From positions 310,001-374,000 of the forward strand of contig NZ_JAPJZH010000002.1 in assembly GCF_027889715.1 (NCBI RefSeq): 64,000 nucleotides of DNA, written 5' to 3'. A program made the position numbers and the translations under genes. The stretch comes from Allohoeflea poritis (lineage in GTDB: Bacteria; Pseudomonadota; Alphaproteobacteria; Rhizobiales; Rhizobiaceae). Shown here one piece after another: positions 34,843 through 44,648 of this stretch (positions are counted from its first letter, which is position 1; the number at the start of each line of letters is the position of its first letter). Below the pieces are notes generated by a model that was not told where the DNA came from, made no database searches, and saw nothing but the letters and a program-made list of their open reading frames with translations.

Positions 34843-36639
34843 CTATTCGGACCACAGGACGATCGCATCCGCCATCTCGATCTCATACCACGCATCGGTG
34901 ATCCGACCCCGAAACTCGAAAACGATGAGCTGGACATTGCCCCGCTCGCTCCGCAGATTGAAGACCAGCGGTCCGGATTCGGCCGGCGCGGCATCCGCCG
35001 CCCGTGCTCGCTCAAACATATCCTCCACGGCAACCTGCCATATATCGTCGCCCCTGGAGATAATGACCTTTGAGCCGCTGACAGCGATTGTCAGGCCTGA
35101 ACTGTCGGTGTTGCTCCCGCTTGTCAAAGATTCTCCGAATCGGTGACCGCCGTAGAAAACCGCCCCTTCGGGCACGGCGAACTCCAAGGTCTCAGTCCAA
35201 CCGGAATAGTAGACGTATTCGGAGCGGTCGCTGGAAGGCGAATCCATATTCAATTGGCGGATTATGTCCTGCGCATCCGCTTGCATGCCGTCTTTTTCGA
35301 AGGGATCGTCTGCCCGTCCCGCAAACAGGGGCGCCAGCAATTCGAGGTGTCCGGCCTCCGCAAGCAAATTCACAATCGAACGGCCGTCCTCGGACTGCCT
35401 GGAGCTGAGTTGACCTACGTCTCCAACCCCGCCGTCACGCAGAAGTCCCGCCTCCTGCAAGAGCACAATCAAACGCGCATACTGACTTCGGACGCTTACG
35501 GAATTGGCGCCCCACGGCCCGAAACTGGAAAGGAGGAGGAATACCGAAAGCAGGCCAATGATCAGGCGCGGGCCGATCTTGGACGACCGGGCCGCGCACC
35601 AGACGACCAGAACGATCGCCCACAATCCGACAACCGCCAGACCGTACCGCTCCGGTGTGACACCATATTCCGAGACCCGCCGGAAGAGGCCGACGAAGAG
35701 GAGGCCAAGCGGTACGATCAACAGCCAGAACCAGCTTTTTTGAAAGGTCCGTATCAGGACTGAACCATCCCGTTGCCACGGCTTTGCGATCAGCCATATG
35801 CCCGTCCCGCCAATGGCGAACAGCAGGACCATGAAGCCGATCTGTCCTCGCGGCAATTCCCAGTTCAGCAGTATTCGGCCGGCATAAAGATAGAGTATTG
35901 CGACATAGACAAGCGCGATCGGAATCAACAGATAGTTGAGAAGCAGAGACGAACCGGATATCAGCAATCCCGAATGCGCTCGCGGCTCGAAAGGCTCGGA
36001 AAGGTCGCGAGACACCATGGAAAGGCCGAATATCGGGCCGACAAGCATCGTTGCCGTGCACAATATATGTTCGGCACTGTCGGAACCCAATCGTATCGAG
36101 AACAGGTACTCGACACTCTCGACAATCGCCACCAGACCAAGGAAGAATATCAGCCCGACAACGCTTGCCAGAACGATCGCCAGCGCCAGCCGGGCATTGA
36201 AGATCCAGATCGCGTTGTCGTCACTGCCAGGGCGCAGATAGCCTGCCACCATGACAAGCAGCACCAGTCCCGGAAGCCAGAACATCGTCAAGACCTGGAA
36301 CTCAAGCGCGGTGACGAACCAGAATGGCATCGTGGCGACGATCCCGGCGACAAGCGCAAGAACCACGCCTGTTATCCAATTGACTTGCCGCGTCTCGGCG
36401 AACAGATGAGCCGCGCCGGATGCCAGGAAAGCGGCACCAAGAGCGCCATACAATGATTCCGTTTTCAGCCAGATGCCCGCGTAAGGAGGATTGTAAATAC
36501 TCGATAAGGTTATGATTTCAGCTATTTGCAGATTGCAAATGACCGCTGCCATCACGCTGACCGCAACAGGAATTGGAAACCTGATTACGGTCAGTGACAG
36601 ATCGGGAAGCAAGAGCCCCAGGCGATTGGTTGTTGGCAT
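34843..36639 (-). CDS. DUF4153-type membrane protein of unknown function
   Basis: This 598-residue protein has roughly twelve hydrophobic segments in its first 400 residues and a soluble C-terminal part of about 190 residues. The sequence pattern (LLISGSSLLLNYLLIPIALVYVAILYLYAG; VTPERYGLAVVGLWAI) matches DUF4153 proteins, whose biochemical role is not established. The C-terminal part looks like a surface or periplasmic domain. It sits alone between the hemerythrin-domain gene (convergent, 40 nt) and fnr on the same strand. No operon partner is evident, and I cannot assign a function. Confidence 0.7.
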   Translation of the reverse strand: MPTTNRLGLLLPDLSLTVIRFPIPVAVSVMAAVICNLQIAEIITLSSIYNPPYAGIWLKTESLYGALGAAFLASGAAHLFAETRQVNWITGVVLALVAGIVATMPFWFVTALEFQVLTMFWLPGLVLLVMVAGYLRPGSDDNAIWIFNARLALAIVLASVVGLIFFLGLVAIVESVEYLFSIRLGSDSAEHILCTATMLVGPIFGLSMVSRDLSEPFEPRAHSGLLISGSSLLLNYLLIPIALVYVAILYLYAGRILLNWELPRGQIGFMVLLFAIGGTGIWLIAKPWQRDGSVLIRTFQKSWFWLLIVPLGLLFVGLFRRVSEYGVTPERYGLAVVGLWAIVLVVWCAARSSKIGPRLIIGLLSVFLLLSSFGPWGANSVSVRSQYARLIVLLQEAGLLRDGGVGDVGQLSSRQSEDGRSIVNLLAEAGHLELLAPLFAGRADDPFEKDGMQADAQDIIRQLNMDSPSSDRSEYVYYSGWTETLEFAVPEGAVFYGGHRFGESLTSGSNTDSSGLTIAVSGSKVIISRGDDIWQVAVEDMFERARAADAAPAESGPLVFNLRSERGNVQLIVFEFRGRITDAWYEIEMADAIVLWSE

Positions 36640-36773
36640 TCAAAAACTCACCGATCGGTTATTTGAAGCTTGGTTCCGCTGCATATCAGACCAAAGCAAT
36701 CACTGGTTGTAAAGCAGCGATCATGGCCAAATTGGGATCCGGACCGGAGTTTTCGAATTCGCCGCTCTTTGCG

Positions 36774-37502
36774 TCAGACGGCCGCCCGGTGCGCCAGCCG
36801 TTCCATGTCGGGCACTGTCACGTGGCGGTTGTTTTCGATCTGGATAACCCCGTCCTTGCGCAGTTTCGTCATCTGCCGGCTGACGGTTTCTATGGTCAGA
36901 CCGAGGAAATCGGCGATATCGGCCCGCGTCAAAGGCAGTTCGAATACGATTCCGTCGGCGCCTTCCGACTCGGGATCGATATGGGTGGCGATCAGATAAA
37001 GGAAGCTGGCAACCTTCTCCGCCGCCGTCTTGCGACCCAGCGTGACCATCCAGCCGCGTGCCTCGTCAAGCTCATTGAGCGTCTGCTGCAGAAGCCTGTG
37101 TTCGAGATTCGGGCTCTCCTCGATCATGCGGTCGACCGCCTTGCGCGGAAAGGTGCAGATCCGGACGGTTGTCGCCGATTCCGCGTTGGTATCGCTGGAG
37201 GTCTTGAACGGACGGCCAAGGAAATCCGGCGCAAACTGCAGGCCGACGATCTGCTGCCGCCCGTCGGCCAGGATCTTCGTCAGCTTGACGACCCCCGACA
37301 GGATGTTCGAATAGTGTGTGACCGGCTCGCTGTCGGCCACCAGGGCTGTTCCTGCCTTGATCTCCCGCCGGCTGGCCACCTTGTTCAGATGCGTCAGCTC
37401 CTCAGGCGTCAAGGAGCCGCACATTCCGTGATGGCGCGCTTCGCAGGCCTGGCACAGGACCGGCATATCGGAGTTGTGAATATCCCTACGGTGTTCTGTC
37501 AT
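36774..37502 (-). CDS. fnrN: Crp/Fnr-family oxygen-sensing regulator with Fe-S cysteines
   Basis: This 242-residue FNR-type regulator has N-terminal cysteines Cys17, Cys20 and Cys28 and a further Cys116, in the positions expected for a [4Fe-4S] oxygen-sensing cluster. A cNMP-like beta-roll follows, then the DNA-binding helix ADIADFLGLTIETVSRQMTKL, whose E..SR residues recognise TTGAT. It activates genes under low oxygen. The FnrN/FnrL subgroup is distinct from cluster-less FixK. Likely targets here are ccoNOQP (box at 34148) and the divergent hemN (box at 37681), and possibly itself. Confidence 0.9.
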   Translation of the reverse strand: MTEHRRDIHNSDMPVLCQACEARHHGMCGSLTPEELTHLNKVASRREIKAGTALVADSEPVTHYSNILSGVVKLTKILADGRQQIVGLQFAPDFLGRPFKTSSDTNAESATTVRICTFPRKAVDRMIEESPNLEHRLLQQTLNELDEARGWMVTLGRKTAAEKVASFLYLIATHIDPESEGADGIVFELPLTRADIADFLGLTIETVSRQMTKLRKDGVIQIENNRHVTVPDMERLAHRAAV

Positions 37503-37680
37503 TTTTTATCCGGTTATCTGCCGGTATCTTCCTTGTATTCATACACTTTCGATATGTGTGCGATCAATGGCCATTGACGCGCGAAAATCAACTTCAAGAA
37601 CGGCCTGGCTGCCCGCAACATGTTGTAAATCCGTCCGTCTTGCCCTTTCCGGTATCGCATGCAGCCAATTGTCTCACCCT

Positions 37681-37694
37681 TTGACAAGGATCAA
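37681..37694. promoter_or_regulatory. FNR box in the fnrN-hemN intergenic region
   Basis: TTGACAAGGATCAA matches the FNR consensus TTGAY-N4-RTCAA in both half-sites. It lies about 105 bp upstream of the hemN start codon and 180 bp upstream of the divergent fnr gene. It links oxygen-independent haem synthesis to the neighbouring FNR protein and could also mediate fnr autoregulation. Confidence 0.8.
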
Positions 37695-37792
37695 TGAGCC
37701 CGGCCGGAGGCCACGCTAGGAATTCCCGCAACTTTGTTACGCCATTTGCGCGCACCGGCGGACAGCCGGAAAATTTGTATCGGAGCAGGTTG

Positions 37793-39145
37793 ATGCACGA
37801 GATCCTGGTCGAGAAACTCAAGAAGCCGACGCCCCGCTATACCAGCTATCCCACCGCGCCGCATTTCAGTGAAGCGATCGGCGCCGCGCAATACGGGCAA
37901 TGGCTGCGCGCCTTGCCCGCCGGCAGTTCGGTCTCGCTCTACGTCCATATCCCCTTTTGCGACCGCCTTTGCTGGTTCTGCGGCTGCACCACCAAACAAA
38001 CCCGTCAATACAAGCCGATAGAGCGCTATCTTGAATCACTTTACAAGGAAATCGCGACGATCGGCGCGCTGACGAGCGATACGGCTGTGGTGACCGATCT
38101 GCATCTTGGCGGCGGATCGCCAACCATGCTCGCCCCTGCGGATTTCGCGGCTCTGCGGTCAGCCATCGAGACGCATTTCGTTCTTTCCGCCGATGCGGAA
38201 ATCAGCACCGAAATGGATCCGAACGATCTCGACGAGGATAAATACGACGCCATGGCGGCATTCGGGGTCACCCGCGCCAGCCTCGGCGTCCAGGATTTCG
38301 ATCCGAAGGTCCAGGCGGCGATCAACCGTCCGCAGACCTTCGCGCAGACCCGCGCCGTCGTGGACGCCATGCGCGCGCGCGGCGTTGCGTCCGTCAATCT
38401 GGACATGCTCTACGGCCTCCCGCACCAGAGCCTGGAAACGGTCGACGACACGGTCGCCAAGATCCTGTCGCTCGATCCGGACCGGATCGCCCTGTTCGGC
38501 TATGCACATGTCCCGTGGATGAAAAAGCACCAGACCATGATCAACGAAACCGTGCTGCCGGGCGTCGAAGAGCGATTTGCGCAGGCCGACCGGGCCGCAG
38601 CGCTGCTGACGGAAAACGGCTATCGCCGCATCGGCATGGATCACTTTGCACGCGAGCACGACACGCTCAGCCAGGCAGAGAGCGAAGGCGCGCTCAACCG
38701 CAACTTCCAGGGCTACACGACCGACAATGCCGACGCGCTGATCGGGCTCGGCGCCTCATCCATCGGCCGGCTGCCCCAGGGCTATGTTCAGAACACACCA
38801 TCGACGCATGATTACCAGCGGCGCGTCGACGCCGAAGGCGGGCTGGCGACAGTGCGCGGTATCCAGCTGTCGCAGGACGACGCGATGCGCGGCTGGCTGA
38901 TCGAGCGGCTGATGTGCGATTTCGCCTTCTCCTGCGATGAACTGAGAACTAGGTTCGGCGCGGCAGCCGATGCACTTTTGAAGGAGGCGGATGCGCTTGC
39001 GGAATTCGACGAACATGACCTGTTCGTCAAGGATGCCGCAACCTACCGGGTCACGGAATCCGGACGCCCCTATGTGCGCACCATCGCCGCAGAGTTCGAC
39101 AGTTACCTGCGCAAGGGCAAGGCCCGGCACTCCGTTTCGGTTTGA
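37793..39145 (+). CDS. hemN: Oxygen-independent coproporphyrinogen III oxidase HemN
   Basis: This 450-residue radical-SAM enzyme performs anaerobic decarboxylation of coproporphyrinogen III in haem synthesis. The cluster motif CDRLCWFCGC (Cys56, Cys60, Cys63) is present, together with YTSYPTAPHF at the N-terminus and NRNFQGYTT, which are HemN signatures. ATG 37793 has GGAG upstream and starts the conserved PRYTSYP region; a start at 37694 would add a non-conserved segment inside the FNR box. Placement beside an FNR gene and box is classic for supplying haem to cbb3 oxidase when oxygen is scarce. Confidence 0.95.
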   Translation: MHEILVEKLKKPTPRYTSYPTAPHFSEAIGAAQYGQWLRALPAGSSVSLYVHIPFCDRLCWFCGCTTKQTRQYKPIERYLESLYKEIATIGALTSDTAVVTDLHLGGGSPTMLAPADFAALRSAIETHFVLSADAEISTEMDPNDLDEDKYDAMAAFGVTRASLGVQDFDPKVQAAINRPQTFAQTRAVVDAMRARGVASVNLDMLYGLPHQSLETVDDTVAKILSLDPDRIALFGYAHVPWMKKHQTMINETVLPGVEERFAQADRAAALLTENGYRRIGMDHFAREHDTLSQAESEGALNRNFQGYTTDNADALIGLGASSIGRLPQGYVQNTPSTHDYQRRVDAEGGLATVRGIQLSQDDAMRGWLIERLMCDFAFSCDELRTRFGAAADALLKEADALAEFDEHDLFVKDAATYRVTESGRPYVRTIAAEFDSYLRKGKARHSVSV

Positions 39146-39235
39146 ATGAAATCGGTCTGACCTGCCTTCGCCTCAGGGCCTCCGGAGCGTAGGCGACCGT
39201 ATTCGGCAGTCGTAGCCCATTCCGGGAACACGTTC

Positions 39236-39247
39236 GACAATTTTGTC
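39236..39247. promoter_or_regulatory. Palindrome upstream of the GMC oxidoreductase gene
   Basis: GACAATTTTGTC is a perfect 12-nt palindrome in the 210-nt gap between hemN and the GMC oxidoreductase gene, about 110 bp before its start codon. It could be an operator or part of the promoter. Nothing else in this gap stands out. Confidence 0.3.
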
Positions 39248-39355
39248 AAATACCCACCATTCTTTTTTCAGCGATCGGGGTTGTGCTACACCTAGGCGCC
39301 CGCGCCAAGGCAACGCGTGCGCTGGGATTGTGAAGCGTTCAGGGAGGTGTTCACG

Positions 39356-40969
39356 ATGTTTGACTATGTGATTGTCGGCGGTGGCTCGGCCGGTTCCGTT
39401 CTTGCGGCACGCCTGAGCGAAGATCCGGACATCTCGGTCTGTCTTCTTGAAGCCGGCGGTGACGGCAAGGGGCTGTTGGTCCGCATGCCGGTCGGAACCG
39501 CCGCGACCCTTTCCGGCTGGCCGCTCAAGATCAACAACTGGGCCTTTGAAACCGTTCCGCAGCCGGGTCTGAACGGGCGCCGGGGATATCAGCCGCGCGG
39601 CAAGGCGCTGGGCGGATCGAGCGCCATCAACGCCATGATCTATATACGCGGTCACCGTGCCGACTATGACGACTGGGCCGATCTTGGCTGCGACGGCTGG
39701 TCGTTCGACGAGGTCCTGCCCTATTTCCGGAAGGCGGAAAACAACGAACGGGGCAGCAACGAATTGCACGGTGCGGGCGGTCCGCTGCAGGTCTCCAACC
39801 AGCGCTCGCCGCGCCCCATCAGCCACGCCTTCATCGAGGCGTCCAGGCAATGCCAGCATGTCCACAACGAAAACTTCAACGGTCCGGACCAGGAAGGCGT
39901 CGGCCTTTATCAGGTCACCCAGTTTCACAGCGCCGAAAAGAATGGCGAACGCTGCTCGGCAGCGGCCGCCTATGTGCATCCGAACGAGAAGCGGCCCAAC
40001 CTCACGATCATCACCAATGCCCATGCGACACGCATCGTCTTCGACGGAAAACGGGCCGTGGGTGTCGCTTACCGCGTCGGCCGCGAGGAAAAGCAGATAC
40101 AGGCCGGGCGCGAAATCATTCTCAGCGGCGGTGCGTTCAATTCGCCGCAACTGCTTCAACTTTCGGGCGTCGGCCCGGCGGACGAATTGTCCGCGCACGG
40201 CATCGATACAGTCCATGAACTGCCGGGTGTCGGCAAGAATCTCCAAGATCATCTCGACTATGTCTTCGCCAGCAAGACGGGCACCTGGGACGTCCTTGGC
40301 ATTACGCCGAAACGGTTTGACCGCCAGATCGCCGCGGCCTTGGAGTGGAGGCGCACCGGCACCGGAATGCTCGCCTCGCCCATCGCCGAGGCCGGCGCTT
40401 TCCTGAAAACGAACCCCTCCCTGGAACGCCCGGACGTCCAGTTGCACTTCGTCATCGGGATCGTCGACGATCACAACCGCAAAATGCACGTCGGTCATGG
40501 CTATTCGTGCCACGTCTGCATATTACGGCCCCATTCGCGCGGCGAAGTCGGGCTGATCGATTCCGATCCGCTGAAGCAACCGCGCATCGATCCGCAGTTT
40601 CTGGCTGATGCGCGCGACGAGGACACGCTCCTGGCCGGCGTCAAGATGACCCGCCAGATCCTGGAGGCCCCTGCCCTGCAGCCGTTCCGCAAGAAGGATG
40701 TTTATCCTTATTCCGGCCTCAGCGATGACGATTTGCGCGACGATATCCGCCAGCGCGCTGACACGGTCTATCACCCGGTCGGGACCTGCAAGATGGGCAC
40801 CGACGATATGGCCGTCGTTGATCCTCGCCTCAAGGTCAGGGGGCTGGATGGGCTGCGGGTTGTCGACGCATCGGTGATGCCGAAACTGGTCGGCGGCAAC
40901 ACGAACGCGCCCACCATCATGATCGCCGAGAAAGCGGCTGACATGATCCGTCAGGACCGGGCAGCCTAG
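39356..40969 (+). CDS. GMC-family FAD oxidoreductase (choline/alcohol dehydrogenase type)
   Basis: This 537-residue glucose-methanol-choline oxidoreductase has the N-terminal FAD motif VIVGGGSAGSVLAARLSE and the signature GKALGGSSAINAMIYIRG, with catalytic His in YHPVGTCKMG and Asn in GGNTNAPTIMIAEKAADMI. It would oxidise an alcohol to the aldehyde with electrons to the membrane quinone pool. Choline dehydrogenase is one member, but betaine aldehyde dehydrogenase and a choline transporter gene are absent nearby, so the substrate is open. Start ATG 39356 follows AGGGAGG. The gene is monocistronic. Confidence 0.85.
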   Translation: MFDYVIVGGGSAGSVLAARLSEDPDISVCLLEAGGDGKGLLVRMPVGTAATLSGWPLKINNWAFETVPQPGLNGRRGYQPRGKALGGSSAINAMIYIRGHRADYDDWADLGCDGWSFDEVLPYFRKAENNERGSNELHGAGGPLQVSNQRSPRPISHAFIEASRQCQHVHNENFNGPDQEGVGLYQVTQFHSAEKNGERCSAAAAYVHPNEKRPNLTIITNAHATRIVFDGKRAVGVAYRVGREEKQIQAGREIILSGGAFNSPQLLQLSGVGPADELSAHGIDTVHELPGVGKNLQDHLDYVFASKTGTWDVLGITPKRFDRQIAAALEWRRTGTGMLASPIAEAGAFLKTNPSLERPDVQLHFVIGIVDDHNRKMHVGHGYSCHVCILRPHSRGEVGLIDSDPLKQPRIDPQFLADARDEDTLLAGVKMTRQILEAPALQPFRKKDVYPYSGLSDDDLRDDIRQRADTVYHPVGTCKMGTDDMAVVDPRLKVRGLDGLRVVDASVMPKLVGGNTNAPTIMIAEKAADMIRQDRAA

Positions 40970-41336
40970 AGCGAGTTGCGATTAGCTTGAGGTCTTTCGG
41001 TTTCGCCGGCAAATTCCAGCGCCCTTGCGGGCGTTGAATACAGAACCCGACAAGCCGAATTTAATATTCACGTATTGCAACTATAAACATGCATCAATAA
41101 CCAAAAATACATAAAGTTAGCCACCTAAAGTAGAGATCATTTACAAATTATTCGCCGTTCTTGTTTACCAATATAGGTCGCGGCCTCTACCAGTCCGAGT
41201 GAATTAGTCGCTTGTGTTCGCCGCCAGTGCCGACGTAGCGCGCCTCAACTCAATTGCTCATTCCATTTCGCTGTTTCCAGCATGTTTTACCCGTGCCGGA
41301 TCGGACCGACTGGAATCGACTTCACAGGGTATCAAG
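40970..41336 (+). other. AT-rich intergenic region before the chemoreceptor gene
   Basis: This 367-nt stretch has no gene that I can support. A small hairpin (CGCCC-TTGC-GGGCG, 41020-41033) may end the GMC transcript. From about 41040 to 41200 the base composition turns AT-rich (repeated AATA, TATA and CATAAA words), as expected for the promoter of the chemoreceptor gene. I did not find a convincing consensus sigma-70 or sigma-28 promoter. Confidence 0.5.
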
Positions 41337-43535
41337 ATGGGAACCACCAGCACAAATTCACCCACGGGTCTGTTTGGGATCTTCAACAATCTCACCATTG
41401 CGAAGAAAATCGGCATCGGCACCGGTTTGATCCTCGTATTTCTTGTTGCCGTCTCGCTGATCGCCTATCTCGGCCTGACCGGCGCAGACCGGAATTTCAA
41501 GCAATACAGGTCATATGCCATACAGACCAACCAGTTGGGGCGCATTCAGGCCAACCTTCTTCTGGCCCGGCTCTACGCCAAAGACTACATCCTGAAAAAC
41601 ACCGATGAAGCGGCCGAGAAGGTCAGCGGCCGGATCGTGGCGACCTCGAACTTGATCGAAGAGGCGCAGGATATGTTCACGCGCCCCGAAGCGCTGGAAC
41701 TCATGGCGACGGCAAAGAGGGACATTGCGCTGTACCAGTCCTCGTTCGACCGTGTGACGGAACTCGTCAAACAGCGCAACGAAATCGTCGACACGCTCAA
41801 CACGCTCGGCCCGTCAGCCGAACGCAACCTCACCGAGATCATGCAAAGCGCCTTTGCGGACAACGATGCGACAGCCAGCTTCTATGCGGGTAAAGACCTC
41901 AGGAGCCTTCTGCTCGCACGCCTCTATGCCAACCGGTTTCTGATCGACAACGAACCGGCAAGCGCGGAACGGGCCAACAGCGAACTTGCGGACTTCAAGT
42001 CGTTGGCAGGCAGGATGCTCAGCGAGCTGCAGAACCCGAAGCGTCGCGAACTGGCCTCAAGCGTTCTGAAAGAAGCCGGAGAGTACGAGGCGGCGTTCAA
42101 CAACGTTGTCGAAATCATCAACGAACGCAACGGCATTATTCGCGGCACGCTGGATGTAATCGGACCGAGGCTTGCCGAGCAGACGGAGCAGCTGAAGCTG
42201 GCCAACAAGGGACTGCAGGACACATTAGGCCCGCAGGCGACTCAGGAAGTCAGCGACGCCGTACTGGAGACGGAGATTGTTTCCCTCGTCGCTATCCTGG
42301 TCGGGATCCTGCTGATCTATGCGATCTCGCGCGCCATCTCACGCCCTGTCATCAACATGTCGAGCGCCATGCGCAACATAGCCTCGGGCAAACTCGACGA
42401 AACCATCCCGGCGCTTGGCCAGAAAGACGAGATCGGCCTGATTGCGGAAGCGCTGTCCAGCTTCAAGGATGCTGCGATAGAGAAGCAGGAAATTGAAAGA
42501 AGCGCGGAAGAGGAACGACAGGCCACGGAAAAGGAGCGGTCGGACCGGGAAGCCCAGAAGGCCGTGGAGAACGAACAGGTTCAGTTCGCGGTTTCTTCGA
42601 TGGCCCAAGGGTTGAGCAAGTTTGCCGATGGCGACCTTGCATTCCGGCTGGAGGATCCTTTCGAGGGAAGCCTTGATGGCCTGCGCAACGATTTCAACAA
42701 CTCGATCAGCAAGATCAACGAAACGTTGAGCCAGATTTCCTCCGACGCCCATTCGATCGACTCCAAGTCGGCCAGCATCAGAGACGCAGCCGACAACCTT
42801 TCCGGCAGGACGGAAAGGCAGGCTGCATCTCTGGAAGAGTCGTCGGCTGCGCTCGAGGAGATCACCAAGACGGTGGAACACTCCACGCAACAGGCCTCGG
42901 ACGCCGCCAAGGCAGCCGATTCCGCCAAGAGCGACGCCGAACAGTCCAGAGAGGTCGTTGTCAACGCAATGTCCGCGATGGAACGCATCGAAAAGGCTTC
43001 CAACGAGATCTCCACAATCATCAACGTGATCGACGAAATCGCATTTCAGACAAACCTGCTCGCCCTCAATGCGGGCGTGGAAGCGGCACGGGCCGGCGAG
43101 GTCGGCAAGGGCTTCGCCGTCGTCGCGCAGGAGGTGCGTGATCTCGCCCAAAGGGCAACGACCGCAGCCGACGAGATCAAGGAGCTGATCACGAAATCGG
43201 GACAGGAAGTCACCAATGGCGGCGAAATGGTGAGAGCGGCCGGCCAGTCTCTCTCCCAGATCTCCGAGCACGTCACGAATATCAGCGAGCAGATCAAGTC
43301 CATCGCCGTGTCGGCCACCGAGCAGTTGTCCGGCATCCGGGAAGTCAGCCAGGCGGTTGCCCAGATGGATCAGACGACGCAGGAAAACGCCGCGATGGTC
43401 GAGGAATCAAATGCTGTAACGGCTGAGATGGCCGAGGAGATTCGCAGCCTGACCGGCAAGATCAACACGTTCAAACTGGAGCGTGACCGCGGCCTGGCAC
43501 ATATGCAGGAACCGCAACTGGCCGCTGCCGGATAA
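41337..43535 (+). CDS. Methyl-accepting chemotaxis protein
   Basis: This 732-residue chemoreceptor has a first membrane helix at about residues 22-45 ([20 protein letters not shown]) and a mostly helical periplasmic domain of about 255 residues, close to the bimodular HBM size. A second helix ([17 protein letters not shown]) is followed by HAMP and the cytoplasmic signalling coil with its conserved tip ([18 protein letters not shown]). It lacks a C-terminal CheR/CheB pentapeptide and ends in LAAAG. It would sense a small ligand and signal to CheA. The gene is monocistronic, with no che or flagellar genes nearby. Start ATG 41337 is preferred. Confidence 0.93.
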   Translation: MGTTSTNSPTGLFGIFNNLTIAKKIGIGTGLILVFLVAVSLIAYLGLTGADRNFKQYRSYAIQTNQLGRIQANLLLARLYAKDYILKNTDEAAEKVSGRIVATSNLIEEAQDMFTRPEALELMATAKRDIALYQSSFDRVTELVKQRNEIVDTLNTLGPSAERNLTEIMQSAFADNDATASFYAGKDLRSLLLARLYANRFLIDNEPASAERANSELADFKSLAGRMLSELQNPKRRELASSVLKEAGEYEAAFNNVVEIINERNGIIRGTLDVIGPRLAEQTEQLKLANKGLQDTLGPQATQEVSDAVLETEIVSLVAILVGILLIYAISRAISRPVINMSSAMRNIASGKLDETIPALGQKDEIGLIAEALSSFKDAAIEKQEIERSAEEERQATEKERSDREAQKAVENEQVQFAVSSMAQGLSKFADGDLAFRLEDPFEGSLDGLRNDFNNSISKINETLSQISSDAHSIDSKSASIRDAADNLSGRTERQAASLEESSAALEEITKTVEHSTQQASDAAKAADSAKSDAEQSREVVVNAMSAMERIEKASNEISTIINVIDEIAFQTNLLALNAGVEAARAGEVGKGFAVVAQEVRDLAQRATTAADEIKELITKSGQEVTNGGEMVRAAGQSLSQISEHVTNISEQIKSIAVSATEQLSGIREVSQAVAQMDQTTQENAAMVEESNAVTAEMAEEIRSLTGKINTFKLERDRGLAHMQEPQLAAAG

Positions 43536-43542
43536 AAAACAA

Positions 43543-43567
43543 GCCCCTCGATGGACTGTCGAGGGGC
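43543..43567 (+). terminator. Hairpin after the chemoreceptor gene
   Basis: GCCCCTCGA pairs with TCGAGGGGC over a 7-nt loop, 8 nt after the chemoreceptor stop codon. It is a strong 9-bp stem preceded by an A-run. It is the first of two stems in the convergent gap. Confidence 0.65.
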
Positions 43568-43581
43568 CTGGACTGAATTTG

Positions 43582-43603
43582 AAGGGGGCCCAAGGGCCCC
43601 CTT
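43582..43603. terminator. Bidirectional terminator hairpin in the convergent gap
   Basis: AAGGGGGCCC pairs with GGGCCCCCTT across a very short loop and is followed by TCTGTTT on the plus side. Its symmetry and position 20 nt from the stop of the minus-strand binding-protein gene make it a good bidirectional terminator. Confidence 0.7.
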
Positions 43604-43623
43604 TCTGTTTCGGGAATTCAGCG

Positions 43624-44607
43624 TCACATGCCGCTGGTGATCTTGTCCGTGTGGGAACCTTCCGGCTCCTTGGTGATCACCGGATCGGAACCGCCGGCCA
43701 GAAGCGACTGAACCGTGCGGTCGTGGTCGGCAGGATCGAGCGTTCCGTCGGAGCCGGCGACGAGCTTGTTGATCTCGCGCATCATCCGCTTCTGGTGCTT
43801 TTCGGTCTGGGCGCCGGTCGCATCGTTTTCAAGCACGATTTCAGCAGCCTCGTCCGGGTTTTCCTCGGCGAATTTCCAGCCCTTCATCGAGGCCGCGACG
43901 AAACGCTGGAACATGTCGACCTTCTTCGGATCGTCGAGATCGGCTTCCAGCACATAAATGCCGTCTTCAAGCGTCGCAACGCCCTGGTCCTCATACTGGA
44001 AGGTGATCAGGTCCTCTGCGGCGATGCCGGCATCGATGACCTGCCAATATTCGTTGTAGGTCATGGTCGAGATGCAGTCGGCCTGCTTCTGCAGCAGCGG
44101 ATCCACATTGAAGCCCTGCTTGAGAACGGTCACGCCATTGTCCGATCCGTCGGTCGGAATGCCGAGCTGGCTCATCCAGGACAGGAACGGATATTCGTTG
44201 CCGAAGAACCAGACACCGAGCGTGCGGCCGCGGAAATCCTCGGGTTTGGTGATGCCGCTTTCCTTCAGACAGGTCAGCATCATGCCGGAACGCTTGAACG
44301 GCTGGGCGATGTTGACGAGCGGCACGCCTTTTTCGCGCGAGGCCAGTGCCGCCGGCATCCATTCGATGATCACATCGGCGCCTCCGCCGGCGATCACCTG
44401 CGGCGGCGCGATGTCCGGACCGCCGGGTTTGATTTCAACGTCGAGATCGACCTCGTCGTAAAAGCCCTTGTCCTTGGCAACGTAGTAGCCGGCGAACTGC
44501 GCCTGTGTCACCCATTTGAGCTGCAGGGTCAGCTTGTCCGCCGCCAGGGCGGTACTTGTCGCAAGGCCCATGGCAAGGCCGAGGCTGAGAGCCAGTAATT
44601 TCTTCAT
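43624..44607 (-). CDS. ABC transporter substrate-binding protein, NMT1/THI5-like (pyrimidine operon)
   Basis: This 327-residue periplasmic binding protein of the SsuA/TauA/ThiY-like class has a signal peptide (MKKLLALSLGLAMGLATSTALA) and the hallmark LQLKWVTQAQFAGYYVAKDKGFY at the mature N-terminus. This class binds thiamine precursors, pyrimidines, riboflavin, aromatic sulfonates or taurine. The ATG at 44605-44607 has GAGGAG 8 nt upstream and is preferred over a GTG three codons earlier. It is the last gene of an operon starting with pyrimidine-catabolic enzymes, so uptake of uracil, thymine or a hydantoin is inferred. Confidence 0.88.
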   Translation of the reverse strand: MKKLLALSLGLAMGLATSTALAADKLTLQLKWVTQAQFAGYYVAKDKGFYDEVDLDVEIKPGGPDIAPPQVIAGGGADVIIEWMPAALASREKGVPLVNIAQPFKRSGMMLTCLKESGITKPEDFRGRTLGVWFFGNEYPFLSWMSQLGIPTDGSDNGVTVLKQGFNVDPLLQKQADCISTMTYNEYWQVIDAGIAAEDLITFQYEDQGVATLEDGIYVLEADLDDPKKVDMFQRFVAASMKGWKFAEENPDEAAEIVLENDATGAQTEKHQKRMMREINKLVAGSDGTLDPADHDRTVQSLLAGGSDPVITKEPEGSHTDKITSGM

Positions 44608-44648
44608 TTCAGTCACTCCTCTGGTTAGGGCTCCGTCTTTTTGTTTTG

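Noticed and set aside
37574-37592. TTGACGCGCGAAAATCAA as a second FNR box near fnrN
   Set aside because: The half-sites are 8 nt apart instead of 4, so it does not match the FNR spacing.
39173-40513. Minus-strand open frame opposite the GMC oxidoreductase gene
   Set aside because: Antisense shadow. The GMC protein has intact FAD, signature and catalytic motifs on the plus strand.
39356-40969. Naming the GMC enzyme choline dehydrogenase (betA)
   Set aside because: No betB, betI or choline transporter is adjacent, and the GMC family covers many alcohol substrates.
40970-41336. A small gene in the gap before the chemoreceptor
   Set aside because: Candidate frames are short, lack ribosome sites and have no resemblance to known proteins. 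The AT-rich composition fits a promoter.
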